Of a DNA stretch of 24,438 bases, positions 16,351-24,438 are shown one piece after another. The DNA comes from CAYGJN01 sp964350135. Its GTDB lineage: Bacteria; Bdellovibrionota; Bacteriovoracia; Bacteriovoracales; Bacteriovoracaceae. The stretch covers positions 1-24,438 of the forward strand of contig CAYGJN010000031.1 in NCBI GenBank assembly GCA_964350135.1, written 5' to 3'. The notes under the pieces are model-generated. The model had not been told where the DNA came from. It did not search any database and worked only from the letters and a program-made list of their open reading frames with translations. The translations under genes were made by a program, and so were the position numbers. Positions within the stretch are counted from its first letter, which is position 1; every line of letters starts with the position of its first letter.

Positions 16351-17039
16351 CAAAGCTTAAACACCTTTTCTATAACTCTAGTCCCTTGGGACTTGTAAAA
16401 ATCTTCACCTATCCTCCAAACTTTACCATAATTATAAAATGGAATGGAAGGGTAGAGATGATGAATAAGGTGATAGTTTTGATATACGCATGGCAATGTT
16501 AACCATGGGGATGTCCTCATGACAGTTGCTGTATAGCGAGTTGTCTGAGTTTTGCAATCGTGAGGGATATGAGGAATATAACTGAAACAATAGGAGAGCC
16601 AAAGTACTGCTAGTTTTGAGGGTATAAACCAAGCTATTAAAAAGGTATAACCTCCGTCAAAAATCCATAAAAGATAAATAAGAATAAACTGTGCGAGCAT
16701 TTGCAGAGCTGAATCGATGATATCAGAAGTCTTTTGAACGCGGATTGTTTTAAGAAAATAATTGTAGTAATAATAATTTTGAGTAAGCCATCTTAGAAAT
16801 AAGTATTTTCTCGCGCACCAAAGATCAGGGTCCTTGCCGGGAATATTAAGATGCCTGTGATGAGCAAGATGCATATACCTAAAGCCCTTATAGGGAGCTA
16901 TTAAAGAGAGGGCCGACAGTCTCCCAACCCAATTATTGATCCATCTTATTTTTGATATATTTGAATGAACTGCTTCGTGCATAGTATTAAAAGTGCTGTA
17001 ACTAAAAATTTCTTTCCGGGACTTTTGAGAGAGCTCCAT
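16350..17039 (-). CDS. Fatty-acid desaturase-type membrane diiron enzyme, short N-terminus
   Basis: The 229-residue protein has the three histidine boxes of the membrane desaturase/hydroxylase superfamily: HEAVH (21-25), HLAHH (57-61) and HLIHH (190-194), with hydrophobic segments between boxes two and three. Such enzymes use O2 and a diiron centre to desaturate or hydroxylate acyl chains or carotenoids. The first box normally follows a transmembrane hairpin, but here it begins at residue 21 and an in-frame TAA lies just before the start. AGGG 6 bases before the ATG supports this start, so the protein is either natively short or N-terminally truncated. It is coupled to the lactonase gene (TGATG). 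A role on the megasynthase acyl chain is inferred from position only. Confidence 0.82.
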   Translation of the reverse strand: MELSQKSRKEIFSYSTFNTMHEAVHSNISKIRWINNWVGRLSALSLIAPYKGFRYMHLAHHRHLNIPGKDPDLWCARKYLFLRWLTQNYYYYNYFLKTIRVQKTSDIIDSALQMLAQFILIYLLWIFDGGYTFLIAWFIPSKLAVLWLSYCFSYIPHIPHDCKTQTTRYTATVMRTSPWLTLPCVYQNYHLIHHLYPSIPFYNYGKVWRIGEDFYKSQGTRVIEKVFKL

Positions 17040-17082
17040 TATTTCCCTTGTTGCTCTGCATTCTTAAAACTATGCTGGTGAA

Positions 17083-17112
17083 ATGACTTGGATTTAGCTA
17101 GTATTGTATAGC
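17083..17112 (+). promoter_or_regulatory. Candidate promoter of guaB-guaA
   Basis: ATGACT (17083-17088) and TATAGC (17107-17112), 18 bases apart, each match consensus at 4 of 6 positions and lie 15-44 bases before guaB, in the 87-base gap shared with the divergent desaturase gene. AAGG 7 bases before the ATG is the ribosome site. Weak motif evidence. Confidence 0.3.
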
Positions 17113-17126
17113 AAAAAGGCTTCCAC

Positions 17127-18590
17127 ATGAATCATCTAGAAAATTTCGCCTTAACTTTTGACGACGTCCTTTTAAGACCTGGTTATTCAGAGATTAATCC
17201 GTCATTAACCAATCTGGACTCAAGGTTTTCAAAGAATATTCCCTTAAGCATTCCTATTGCATCAGCCGCCATGGACACAGTTACTGAGTCAAGAACTGCA
17301 ATTGTGATGGCCCAAGAGGGTGGAATTGGAGTTATTCATAAGAATCTCTCCATTGAGGCTCAGGCCCTAGAGGTTGAAAAAGTTAAAAAGTATGAATCAG
17401 GAATGATAGTTGATCCAATCACTGTTTACCCTGAAGACGGACTTGAAAGAGTAAGAGAAATAACTGCTAAGTTTAAAATTTCTGGAGTACCTGTTATCGA
17501 TAAATCTGGAATATTGGTTGGGATTTTAACAAATAGAGATCTTCGCTTTGAAACCAATTTTAACCAAAAGGTTGGGGATGTCATGACTAAAGAAAACTTA
17601 GTCACAGCACCTCAAGGCACAACTCTTGATGAGGCAAAAAGCATTCTTCAAGAATATAGAATTGAAAAACTTCCTGTAGTTGATAAAGGTTTTAAATTAA
17701 AAGGTCTTATTACTATAAAAGATATTGAAAAGTCTATTGCTTACCCGAATTCAAATAAAGACAGTCTTGGTCGTTTAAGAGTAGCTGCTGCTATTGGTGT
17801 AGGGCCCAAAGAAAGGTCAAGAGCAGAGGCTTTAATTGCAAGAAATGTTGATGCGCTTATAATTGATACTGCTCATGGGCACTCAAAGGGCGTTATTGAT
17901 ATGCTTAAAGATCTTAAAAAAGATTTCCCTAAGATTGATATTATTGCTGGAAATGTAGCAACTGCTAAAGCTTGCAAAGATTTAATTGCAGCCGGAGCTG
18001 ATGGAGTCAAAGTCGGTATTGGACCAGGTTCAATATGTACTACTAGAGTTGTTGCAGGAGTCGGTGTCCCACAGATTCAAGCATTACTTGACTGTAAAGA
18101 GGTCTGCACTTCGGCCGGTATCCCATTTATTTCAGATGGTGGGGTTAAGTATTCAGGGGATATTGTAAAGGCCCTTGCCTGTGGAGCAGGTTCTGTAATG
18201 ATCGGATCTTTGTTTGCTGGTACTGATGAAGCTCCAGGAGAGATGATTTTGTACCAAGGAAGATCTTATAAAGTTTATAGAGGCATGGGTTCATTAGGGG
18301 CAATGGGACTAGGATCAAAAGATCGCTACGGACAAGGGGATGTTGAAGATCATAATAAGCTTGTTCCAGAAGGTGTTGAAGGGCAAGTTCCCTATAGAGG
18401 CTCCCTTTCAAGTAATGTTTATCAACTTATTGGCGGTATTCGTTCAGGTATGGGCTATGTAGGTGCGAAAGATATAAATGAGTTACCTAAAAAAGCAGAA
18501 TTTATTAGAATTAGTTCAGCCTCTTTAAAAGAGAATCATCCTCATGATGTTCTCATTACTAAAGAAGCACCAAATTATCGGCTTAATTAA
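17127..18590 (+). CDS. guaB: Inosine-5'-monophosphate dehydrogenase
   Basis: The 487-residue protein is full length for IMPDH, which oxidises IMP to XMP with NAD+, the committed step to GMP. The N-terminus has the family start LTFDDVLLRPGYS. Two CBS domains follow at about 95-205 (each with a GVPVID or KLPVVD strand). The catalytic loop GPGSICTTR holds Cys304, the residue that forms the thioimidate. GGVKYSGDIVKALACGA and the flap region with YRGMGSLGAM complete the barrel. It is the first gene of a guaB-guaA operon; its TAA overlaps the guaA ATG by one base (TAATG). Nothing unusual is seen. Confidence 0.98.
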   Translation: MNHLENFALTFDDVLLRPGYSEINPSLTNLDSRFSKNIPLSIPIASAAMDTVTESRTAIVMAQEGGIGVIHKNLSIEAQALEVEKVKKYESGMIVDPITVYPEDGLERVREITAKFKISGVPVIDKSGILVGILTNRDLRFETNFNQKVGDVMTKENLVTAPQGTTLDEAKSILQEYRIEKLPVVDKGFKLKGLITIKDIEKSIAYPNSNKDSLGRLRVAAAIGVGPKERSRAEALIARNVDALIIDTAHGHSKGVIDMLKDLKKDFPKIDIIAGNVATAKACKDLIAAGADGVKVGIGPGSICTTRVVAGVGVPQIQALLDCKEVCTSAGIPFISDGGVKYSGDIVKALACGAGSVMIGSLFAGTDEAPGEMILYQGRSYKVYRGMGSLGAMGLGSKDRYGQGDVEDHNKLVPEGVEGQVPYRGSLSSNVYQLIGGIRSGMGYVGAKDINELPKKAEFIRISSASLKENHPHDVLITKEAPNYRLN

Positions 18591-20146
18591 TGAACTACAG
18601 TGATATTGATATTTGGATTATTGATTTTGGGTCTCAGTACACACAGCTTATAACTAGAAAAACTCGCGAGCTTGAGTTTAAATCTATTATTCTCACAATT
18701 GAAAAAGCTTTTGAACAATTCGAAAAAGGTATAAGACCTAAGGCACTTGTTTTATCTGGTGGACCTCAATCAGTTTTTGAAGATATTAATGACTATTCAC
18801 CTTTTTTTGAATCGGACATTCCTGTTCTCGGAATTTGTTATGGCATGCAAATTATTGGAAAAAACTTTGGAGGCATAGTAGAGCGAGGACATTTAGGAGA
18901 GTATGGGCAAGCAAAAGTTTCATTTACGACTAAAGAGGATTTTGGCCTTGATAAAAAAGATTTCTCTGTTTGGATGAGTCACTCTGATCATTTAAAAAAT
19001 ATTCCAGAAGGCTTTGAGAAAATTTTAGAAAGCACAGATAAAGTTATTGCAGGAATAAAATCAAAAACGAAACCAATTGTTGCACTTCAATTTCATCCTG
19101 AAGTTAAACATACTGATCATGGCGATGATGTTTTAAAATATTTTTATAAAGATATTGCTCGTTTAGAACAAAATTGGAAGTCCGAGACTATGCTTGAAGA
19201 GTCGTTGGAGCTTGTTAAACCAATAAAAGGTGAAAAAGTTCTCTGTGCATTCTCAGGAGGAGTAGATTCCCTTGTGGCAGCCGTTTTAACAGAGAAGATC
19301 ATAGGCAAAGACCTTCATTGTTTTTTTGTTGATCATGGACTTTTAAGACCACAGGACATCCACCACATTCACATATTACAAAAAGAAACGAATCTCAATA
19401 TTGAAATTCTTGATTGCAAGCAGTTTTTTTTAAGTCAGCTTGAGGGATTAAGCGATCCTGAAGAGAAACGGAAAAAAATTGGAAACCTTTTTATTGAAGT
19501 TTTCGAGCAAAAACTTAATGAGTATCAAAAAAACCATAATATTCATTTTACTTATCTGTTGCAGGGAACACTTTATCCTGACGTTATAGAATCCACTAGT
19601 CCTCATGGTAAAGATGGTAAGTCTGTTACTATAAAGTCTCATCATAATGTTGGGGGACTGCCTGAAAGAATGAAGCTTAAACTATTAGAGCCTTTTCGGT
19701 ATTTATTAAAAGATGAAGTTAGCCAAATTCGTAGTGAACTGACATAAAAGAAAGATAGGTGTCATCCCCATCCATATCATGGAGCCGGTGATGGCGGGCG
19801 CGTTCTTGGTGCTTTAAGTGCAGAAAGTATTAGAAAGGTACAAGAATCTGATCAGATTCTTTTTGAAGAGCTTAAATCTACAGGTGAGTATGATAATTGT
19901 TGGCAGGCCTTAACTGTTCTTCTTCCTATTAAAACAGTAGGAGTTAAGGGAGATTATAGGGCCTATGAAGAAGTTATCTGTCTTCGTATTGTGAACTCTG
20001 TTGATGGAATGACTGCTACTTGGACTGATTTTCCTCACTCATTTCTCTCTCAAGTGTCTAGGCGTATTACCAATGAAGTAAAGGGCGTTACTCGTGTCGT
20101 TTACGATATTACCTCCAAACCACCAGGTACAATTGAGTGGGAATGA
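18590..20146 (+). pseudogene. guaA: GMP synthase (glutamine-hydrolysing) interrupted by an in-frame TAA
   Basis: Read through, the frame has 518 codons, the normal GuaA size. It contains an N-terminal class I glutamine amidotransferase (Cys83 in GICYGMQ, His169 and Glu171 in FHPEV), the ATP-pyrophosphatase domain (SGGVDS 222-227) and the C-terminal dimerisation domain ending KPPGTIEWE. Codon 386 (19745-19747) is TAA, and the same frame resumes with recognisable GuaA sequence (RVLGALSAES and onward), so this is a nonsense change and not a frameshift. Just after it, the nearly invariant RHPFPGPGL stretch reads CHPHPYHGAG, so the whole patch about 19742-19795 is aberrant. As written, a 385-residue product lacking the dimerisation domain would form. 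Causes could be base error, true mutation or readthrough. The enzyme makes GMP from XMP and is coupled to guaB. Confidence 0.85.
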
Positions 20147-20207
20147 TTTGAGCCTTGCCAATTTTTGTCAAATCTTAGTAGTATAAGCCAAAATTTGAGA
20201 GGAAATC

Positions 20208-20576
20208 ATGAAATCTTTATTACTTATTATTTTATTAATAACTCCACTTATCTCCAATGCATATCTTTATGTAGATAAAATGAATCTTAATTTTGGCAAT
20301 ACTAAGCTTAATGCAATTTCATTACCTAAAAGAATTCAAGTTAGTAATAGAGGGGAAGAGCCTGTTCAGGTTGTAGTCGATAATTTTTCTTGCTTAGCTG
20401 AATTTAGAGTCACAACTTATTTTTGCACTTACGTAGCACCTGGTTCTACATGTTATGTTGATGTAACTTTCAGACCAAATTTTGAAGGAAGCAAATATTG
20501 TTCTTTAAAGATTCGTTCTAGAGACGAGGTTTTGGGTGAAAGAGTTTATCTTTCTGGCACTGGTGTAGAAGATTAA
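20208..20576 (+). CDS. Small exported protein with an ASH/Hydin-type Ig-like domain
   Basis: The 122-residue protein has a signal peptide (hydrophobic 3-16, likely cleavage near SNA). The rest is one beta-sandwich of the ASH (ASPM/SPD-2/Hydin) 'choice-of-anchor' type: MNLNFGNTKL, then IQVSNRGEEPVQVVV, then GSTCYVDVTFRPNFEG, and a final VYLSGTG. Four Cys in the mature part could form disulfides. Such domains are binding modules of surface or periplasmic proteins; no partner is evident. AGAGG 5 bases before the ATG supports the start. Its stop overlaps that of the convergent next gene in a shared TTAA. Confidence 0.75.
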   Translation: MKSLLLIILLITPLISNAYLYVDKMNLNFGNTKLNAISLPKRIQVSNRGEEPVQVVVDNFSCLAEFRVTTYFCTYVAPGSTCYVDVTFRPNFEGSKYCSLKIRSRDEVLGERVYLSGTGVED

Positions 20577-20980
20577 ACTTCAGGTCTTTTATCAGGATTA
20601 GAAACTTTTTTTCTAGCATTATCTTTCAAATTTTCATCATTAAAAAAGTTTTTCTTGGCCAAAAATATCAAACGATCATCAGTTGTAAATTCTGGAATAC
20701 GTCCAATCAGCTTTGTTTTAGGACTGTATAATACGCTTGTAAGAAGTATTAATAAGGCAACTCCCGCTCCAATTCCCATAAATTGAATGGCGTTTTGTTG
20801 AGCTCTTTCTGGACGAAACTCCTGCCTTTTATAAGGGTTAACTTTGTAATCAGCTCCTCTCATTGAAAAAGTTTGAATACCTGCGCCTTGAGCAGAGGCA
20901 AGTCTTTCCACTGAAGACTTAAAGTCTTGTGCAAAGATTGAAAGAGAAAAAATAAATAATATTATGCTTAGTAATTTCAT
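20573..20980 (-). CDS. Small exported/membrane protein, signal peptide plus one helix
   Basis: The 135-residue protein belongs to no family I recognise. It has a signal peptide (2-17, cleavage likely after IFA), a polar Arg/Gln-rich stretch, one hydrophobic helix at about residues 68-85 (GIGAGVALLILLTSVLY) and a charged tail of about 48 residues. The same layout occurs in the protein at 2389-2751. The 3' end shares four bases (TTAA) with the convergent ASH-domain gene. Confidence 0.7.
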   Translation of the reverse strand: MKLLSIILFIFSLSIFAQDFKSSVERLASAQGAGIQTFSMRGADYKVNPYKRQEFRPERAQQNAIQFMGIGAGVALLILLTSVLYSPKTKLIGRIPEFTTDDRLIFLAKKNFFNDENLKDNARKKVSNPDKRPEV

Positions 20981-21182
20981 CTTTTTATTCTATCTTTGAT
21001 GATGATTTTTGCTAAGTGGATATGAAAGAATTTCAAGAGCGTCCAATAAATTGACAGTGCACAAGGAGGCTTTAATGACTAATATTCCATGCCTTAAGGC
21101 TGAATAAGAGAAAAACCAATAAAATCTTTTTTCTCCGCTGCTAAATGGCTGATTTCTTATGAGCTTTTTGAGAGCATGCATT

Positions 21183-21211
21183 GTGACAAAATGGGCCTAA
21201 TTCTCCATAAT
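21183..21211 (+). promoter_or_regulatory. Candidate sigma70 promoter of dnaE
   Basis: GTGACA (21183-21188) and CATAAT (21206-21211) are exactly 17 bases apart and each match consensus at 5 of 6 positions. They lie 20-49 bases before the dnaE ATG. The expected transcript start near 21218 leaves a short leader with AGAGG at 21221-21225, 6 bases before the ATG. The rest of the gap 20981-21182 shows no convincing element. Confidence 0.55.
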
Positions 21212-21231
21212 AAGCCTCAGAGAGGACAAAC

Positions 21232-24200
21232 ATGAATCACACACAAAGCCTGCTGGAAAGCCATCCAGATAGTTTCGTTCATTTACATTTACATACACAA
21301 TACTCCCTTTTAGATGGGGCCTTGCGGATTAGTGATTTAGTACAACGTGCTAAAGAACAAAATGTTCAGGCCATTGCTCAGACTGATCATGGAAATATGT
21401 TTGGAGCTATTGATTTTTATACAAGCTGCAAAAAAGCAGGAATCAAACCGATCTTGGGTTCTGAAATTTATTTTACACCAGGCTCTCGTTTTGACAGACG
21501 TCCTCCTAAAAGAAACAAGACACTTGATTCACAAGATGAGCAAGAAGGCCGTCACAATATTCATCATTTGATTCTTCTTTGTAAAAATAATACAGGTTAT
21601 CGAAATTTATGTAAGCTTCTCTCTAAGGCCTATATGGAAGGTTTTTATTATAAGCCCCGTGCTGATGTTGAGTTATTGAAAGAACATTCTGAAGGAATTA
21701 TTTGTACAACGGCATGTTTAAAAGGTGAGGTTGGATTTAATTTTTTTACTGACCAAGATGAAAGAGCACAAAAAGCAATTTTTAAACTGCATGATATTTT
21801 TGGGGATGACTTTTATTTAGAACTTCAAGAAAATGGGATTGAAGAACAGCAAATTGTTAATAAAAAAATCTTAAAGTTTGCATCTGAAAATAAAATTAAT
21901 ATTGTTGCAACTAATGATTGTCATTATCTTGAGCCTGAAGATGGAACTGCCCAAGAAGTTCTCATGTGTGTGCAAACAGGTAAAACTTTTGCTGATGAAA
22001 AAAGAATGAAGCTTACAACCAATGAGTTTTATCTTAAATCACCGGAAAAAATGCGAGAGCAATTTCATTATGCTCCCCATGCATGTGATGCAACTTTAGA
22101 AATCGCTGATAAATGTAATGTTGAATTTAATTGGAATGATGAAGATGGAAACCCTGTCTATCATCTTCCCGATTTTGAAATTAGTACTGGTGAATCTCAA
22201 AATGAGTATTTCTCTAGAATGGCCTACGAAGGATTAGAAGAAAGATTCCAAGGACCTCATTTTAGAGATCTTATCACTCAGGACAATTGGGATACAGAGT
22301 TAAGGCCCAAATATGATGAGAGATTAAAAATTGAAGTCGATATGATTTCTCAAATGGGTTTTGCAGGTTACTTTTTAATAGTATCTGATTTTATTAAATG
22401 GGGTAAAGCCAATCATATCCCTGTTGGTCCAGGTAGAGGGTCAGGAGCAGGTTCTCTTGTTGCTTATTCCATGCAAATTACAAATATAAATCCTCTTCCA
22501 TTTAATCTTCTCTTTGAGAGATTTATTAACCCTGAACGAATTTCTATGCCTGACTTTGATGTTGATTTTTGTCAGGAGAGAAGACAAGAGGTTATTGATT
22601 ACGTTACTCAAAAATATGGTGAAGATAGAGTTGGTCAAATCATTACTTTTGGTAAATTGCAGGCTAAGGCGGTCTTAAAAGATGTTAGCCGTGTTTTTGA
22701 TCTTCCATATTCTGAAGCAGATTTACTTTCCAAGCTAATTCCTGATGAGCTTGGAATAAATTTAGAGCAAGCTTTAGAAAAAGAGCCAAGACTTAGAGAA
22801 CTTGAAGAGCGTGATCCAAAAGTAAGGCAGATTATAAAAATTTCTAGACGTCTTGAGGGGCTTTTGAGACATGCCTCTATCCATGCAGCAGGAGTGATTA
22901 TAACTAATGAGCCTCTTGTTAATTATTGCCCGCTTTTTAAAGGCCGAGAGGGTGAGCAAGTTATTCAGTTCGATAAAGATTTCTCAGAGCTAATAGGACT
23001 AGTAAAGTTTGATTTTCTCGGGCTTAAAACTCTAACTGTTATTGATAAGGCCCAACAATTTATAAGACGTGACTCTGATCCAAGCTTTGATATTGAAAGC
23101 ATTAGACTTGATGATAAAGAAATATATGACTTCATTTCTACTGGTGAGACTACTGGAGTGTTCCAGCTTGAGTCTAGTGGAATGAAAGATCTTTGTAGAC
23201 GTCTAGCTCCAGATAATATTGAAGATATTACTGCTATTAATGCTCTTTATCGTCCAGGTCCTCTGGGCTCAGGTATGGTTGACGATTTTATTGAAATTAA
23301 GCACGGCCGAAAAGAAATGGAGTTTGCATTTGATGAGCTTGAGCCGGTGCTAAAAGATACATATGGCATTATTGTTTATCAGGAACAGGTGATGAATATT
23401 GCAAGGATTGTTGGGGGTTATAGCCTTGGACAAGCAGATATTCTTCGAAGGGCCATGGGTAAGAAGAAAAAAGATGTCATGGATGAACATAAAGAGATCT
23501 TTAAAAAAGGTGCAAAAGAAAGGGGCTTTAATACTTCAAAAGCAGAAGAGCTTTTTGATTTAATGGCGAAGTTTGCTGAATACGGTTTTAACAAGTCTCA
23601 TGCTGTTGCTTACGCTTTTATTGCTTATCAAACTGCATATTTAAAGCATTATCATACTCCTAGCTTTTTTGCCGCTCTTCTTTCAACTGAAATGGGCAAT
23701 TCTGATAAAGTAACAGCCTATATTAGTGACGCTAAACTTTTTGGGGTAGAAACTTTTCCACCTGACATCAATGAATCCCTTTGGTCTTTTAATGTTATTG
23801 AAGAGAACATTCGCTTTGGAATGGGGGCTGTTAAAACTGTTGGCGAAAATGCTGTTACTGAATTGATAAAAGAGCGTGAGGCAAACGGTCCTTATAAAGG
23901 GCTCATCGATTTTTGTGAAAGAATATCAACTAAGACTGTGAATAAAAGAATGGTTGAATCTCTTATTAAAGTCGGAGCTTTTGAAGAATGTGAAAAAAAG
24001 ATGAATAGAAAGACAATGCTCGAAAACCTTGAGCTTATTCTTAGCTACTCTTCTAAAAAACAAGAAGAAAAAGAAAGAGGGCAGGTCAATTTATTCGATA
24101 GTATTGGTGAGGCTCAAAGTTCTGAAGAAGTACTAGATATTGAACCGATTCAAGATTTTGACCAAAGAGAGAAGTTAAGATTGGAAGCAGAGTTAATGGG

Positions 24201-24438
24201 GATTTATGTCTCAGGTCATCCTCTTGATCCTTTTAAAGATATTCTCAGACAAATGGCCAGTCATGGGCTCAAAGATATTCATGATATTCCAGGTAGAGGA
24301 AAAAGGGATTTTACTTTGGCAGGTATGATGTCTGCTAAAAAAGAGCTGTATACCAAAAAAGGTGATCGTATGGCCTTTGCAACTCTGGAAGGACGTGAGG
24401 GAAAAATGGGAAGTGTTGTTTGTCCGAGACGCGTGGGG
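21232..24438 (+). CDS. dnaE: DNA polymerase III alpha subunit, 3' end beyond window
   Basis: About 1069 residues of the replicative polymerase catalytic subunit are present and the frame is open at the right edge. The N-terminal PHP domain begins FVHLHLHTQYSLLDG and contains TDHGNM and the ATNDCHYL strand. The polymerase core has GPGRGSGAGSLVAY and the metal-binding PDFDVDF. Further family blocks are FDFLGLKTL, YRPGPLGSGM, the IIVYQEQVM region with RRAMGKKK, and AEYGFNKSHAVAYA. The later part has the GIYVSGHPLDPF helix-hairpin region and the start of the OB-fold (FTLAGMM). This is DnaE1 type and essential for replication. The last 15 bases are GC-rich and do not continue the expected VVFP strand well, so the extreme end may be unreliable. 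Confidence 0.97.
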   Translation, partial: MNHTQSLLESHPDSFVHLHLHTQYSLLDGALRISDLVQRAKEQNVQAIAQTDHGNMFGAIDFYTSCKKAGIKPILGSEIYFTPGSRFDRRPPKRNKTLDSQDEQEGRHNIHHLILLCKNNTGYRNLCKLLSKAYMEGFYYKPRADVELLKEHSEGIICTTACLKGEVGFNFFTDQDERAQKAIFKLHDIFGDDFYLELQENGIEEQQIVNKKILKFASENKINIVATNDCHYLEPEDGTAQEVLMCVQTGKTFADEKRMKLTTNEFYLKSPEKMREQFHYAPHACDATLEIADKCNVEFNWNDEDGNPVYHLPDFEISTGESQNEYFSRMAYEGLEERFQGPHFRDLITQDNWDTELRPKYDERLKIEVDMISQMGFAGYFLIVSDFIKWGKANHIPVGPGRGSGAGSLVAYSMQITNINPLPFNLLFERFINPERISMPDFDVDFCQERRQEVIDYVTQKYGEDRVGQIITFGKLQAKAVLKDVSRVFDLPYSEADLLSKLIPDELGINLEQALEKEPRLRELEERDPKVRQIIKISRRLEGLLRHASIHAAGVIITNEPLVNYCPLFKGREGEQVIQFDKDFSELIGLVKFDFLGLKTLTVIDKAQQFIRRDSDPSFDIESIRLDDKEIYDFISTGETTGVFQLESSGMKDLCRRLAPDNIEDITAINALYRPGPLGSGMVDDFIEIKHGRKEMEFAFDELEPVLKDTYGIIVYQEQVMNIARIVGGYSLGQADILRRAMGKKKKDVMDEHKEIFKKGAKERGFNTSKAEELFDLMAKFAEYGFNKSHAVAYAFIAYQTAYLKHYHTPSFFAALLSTEMGNSDKVTAYISDAKLFGVETFPPDINESLWSFNVIEENIRFGMGAVKTVGENAVTELIKEREANGPYKGLIDFCERISTKTVNKRMVESLIKVGAFEECEKKMNRKTMLENLELILSYSSKKQEEKERGQVNLFDSIGEAQSSEEVLDIEPIQDFDQREKLRLEAELMGIYVSGHPLDPFKDILRQMASHGLKDIHDIPGRGKRDFTLAGMMSAKKELYTKKGDRMAFATLEGREGKMGSVVCPRRVG

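Noticed and set aside
4805..17039. Defence island, CRISPR or mobile element as the special system
   Set aside because: No repeats in array form, no transposase, integrase, nuclease or restriction motifs were seen; the content is biosynthetic.
19740..19800. A frameshift, not a stop, as the cause of the guaA break
   Set aside because: The conserved C-terminal part (RVLGALSAES to the KPPGTIEWE end) is in the same frame as the N-terminal part. The other two frames in this patch give no GuaA motif.
20145..20174. Inverted repeat GATTTGA/TCAAATC after guaA as an intrinsic terminator
   Set aside because: The stem is only 7 AT-rich pairs with a 16-base loop and is followed by TTAGTAG, not a T-tract.
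20990..21181. Minus-strand open frame of 63 codons between the small membrane protein and dnaE
   Set aside because: No ribosome site before its ATG, an in-frame stop a few codons upstream, no recognisable family, and its start abuts the dnaE promoter. It remains possible but is unsupported.
22441..22959. Two minus-strand open frames inside dnaE
   Set aside because: Both are antisense to conserved polymerase motifs and have no ribosome site; they are shadows.
1..24438. tRNA or rRNA genes
   Set aside because: No gap exceeds about 250 bases and none contains a recognisable T-loop or rRNA-like segment.

Overview
This is an AT-rich, densely coded bacterial window. Signal peptides, a lipobox lipoprotein and an envelope-type FecR-domain protein point to a Gram-negative. 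Gene content and codon style resemble Bacteriovoracales/Bdellovibrionota (Halobacteriovorax-like predatory bacteria), but that placement is inference: there is no rRNA or tRNA here to settle it.

Layout. (1) 1-4798 encodes envelope and secreted proteins: the 3' part of a secreted M4 (thermolysin-family) protease with a C-terminal P-domain, an unrecognised exported protein, a small signal-peptide plus one-helix protein, a lipoprotein with coiled coil and tetratricopeptide-like repeats, and a FecR-domain protein overlapping it. (2) 4805-17039 looks like an accessory biosynthetic island of about 12 kb, flanked on its right by housekeeping genes. Its left arm (minus strand) runs Sfp-type phosphopantetheinyl transferase -> type II thioesterase -> acyl-AMP ligase. 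Its centre (plus strand) holds a four-helix membrane protein, a haem-oxygenase-like (HDO/PqqC-like) metalloprotein, and a 1997-residue megasynthase with the order ACP-KS-AT-ACP-aminotransferase-condensation. Its right arm (minus strand) is an unusually short fatty-acid-desaturase-type protein followed by a paraoxonase-family lactonase. (3) 17127-20146 is guaB-guaA (GMP synthesis), with guaA broken by one in-frame TAA. (4) 20208-20980 holds two small exported or membrane proteins. (5) 21232 to the end is dnaE, cut by the window edge.

How the island may work (inference). The ligase activates a fatty acid and loads the N-terminal ACP. The KS extends it once with a malonyl unit chosen by the AT (HAFH motif). 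With no ketoreductase present, the beta-keto group is passed on ACP2 to the PLP aminotransferase, giving a beta-aminoacyl thioester. The terminal condensation domain, which has an intact HHxxxDG motif, would then join that acyl group to an amine or alcohol. This resembles the front end of mycosubtilin/iturin synthetases, but it stops at the C domain: no adenylation domain, carrier domain or thioesterase domain follows. The PPTase would prime the ACPs and the type II thioesterase would clear misloaded chains. The HDO-like protein, desaturase and lactonase are candidate tailoring, resistance or turnover enzymes. A stem predicted to hide the Shine-Dalgarno of the HDO-megasynthase pair, and an internal start-like site before ACP2, are possible layers of control.
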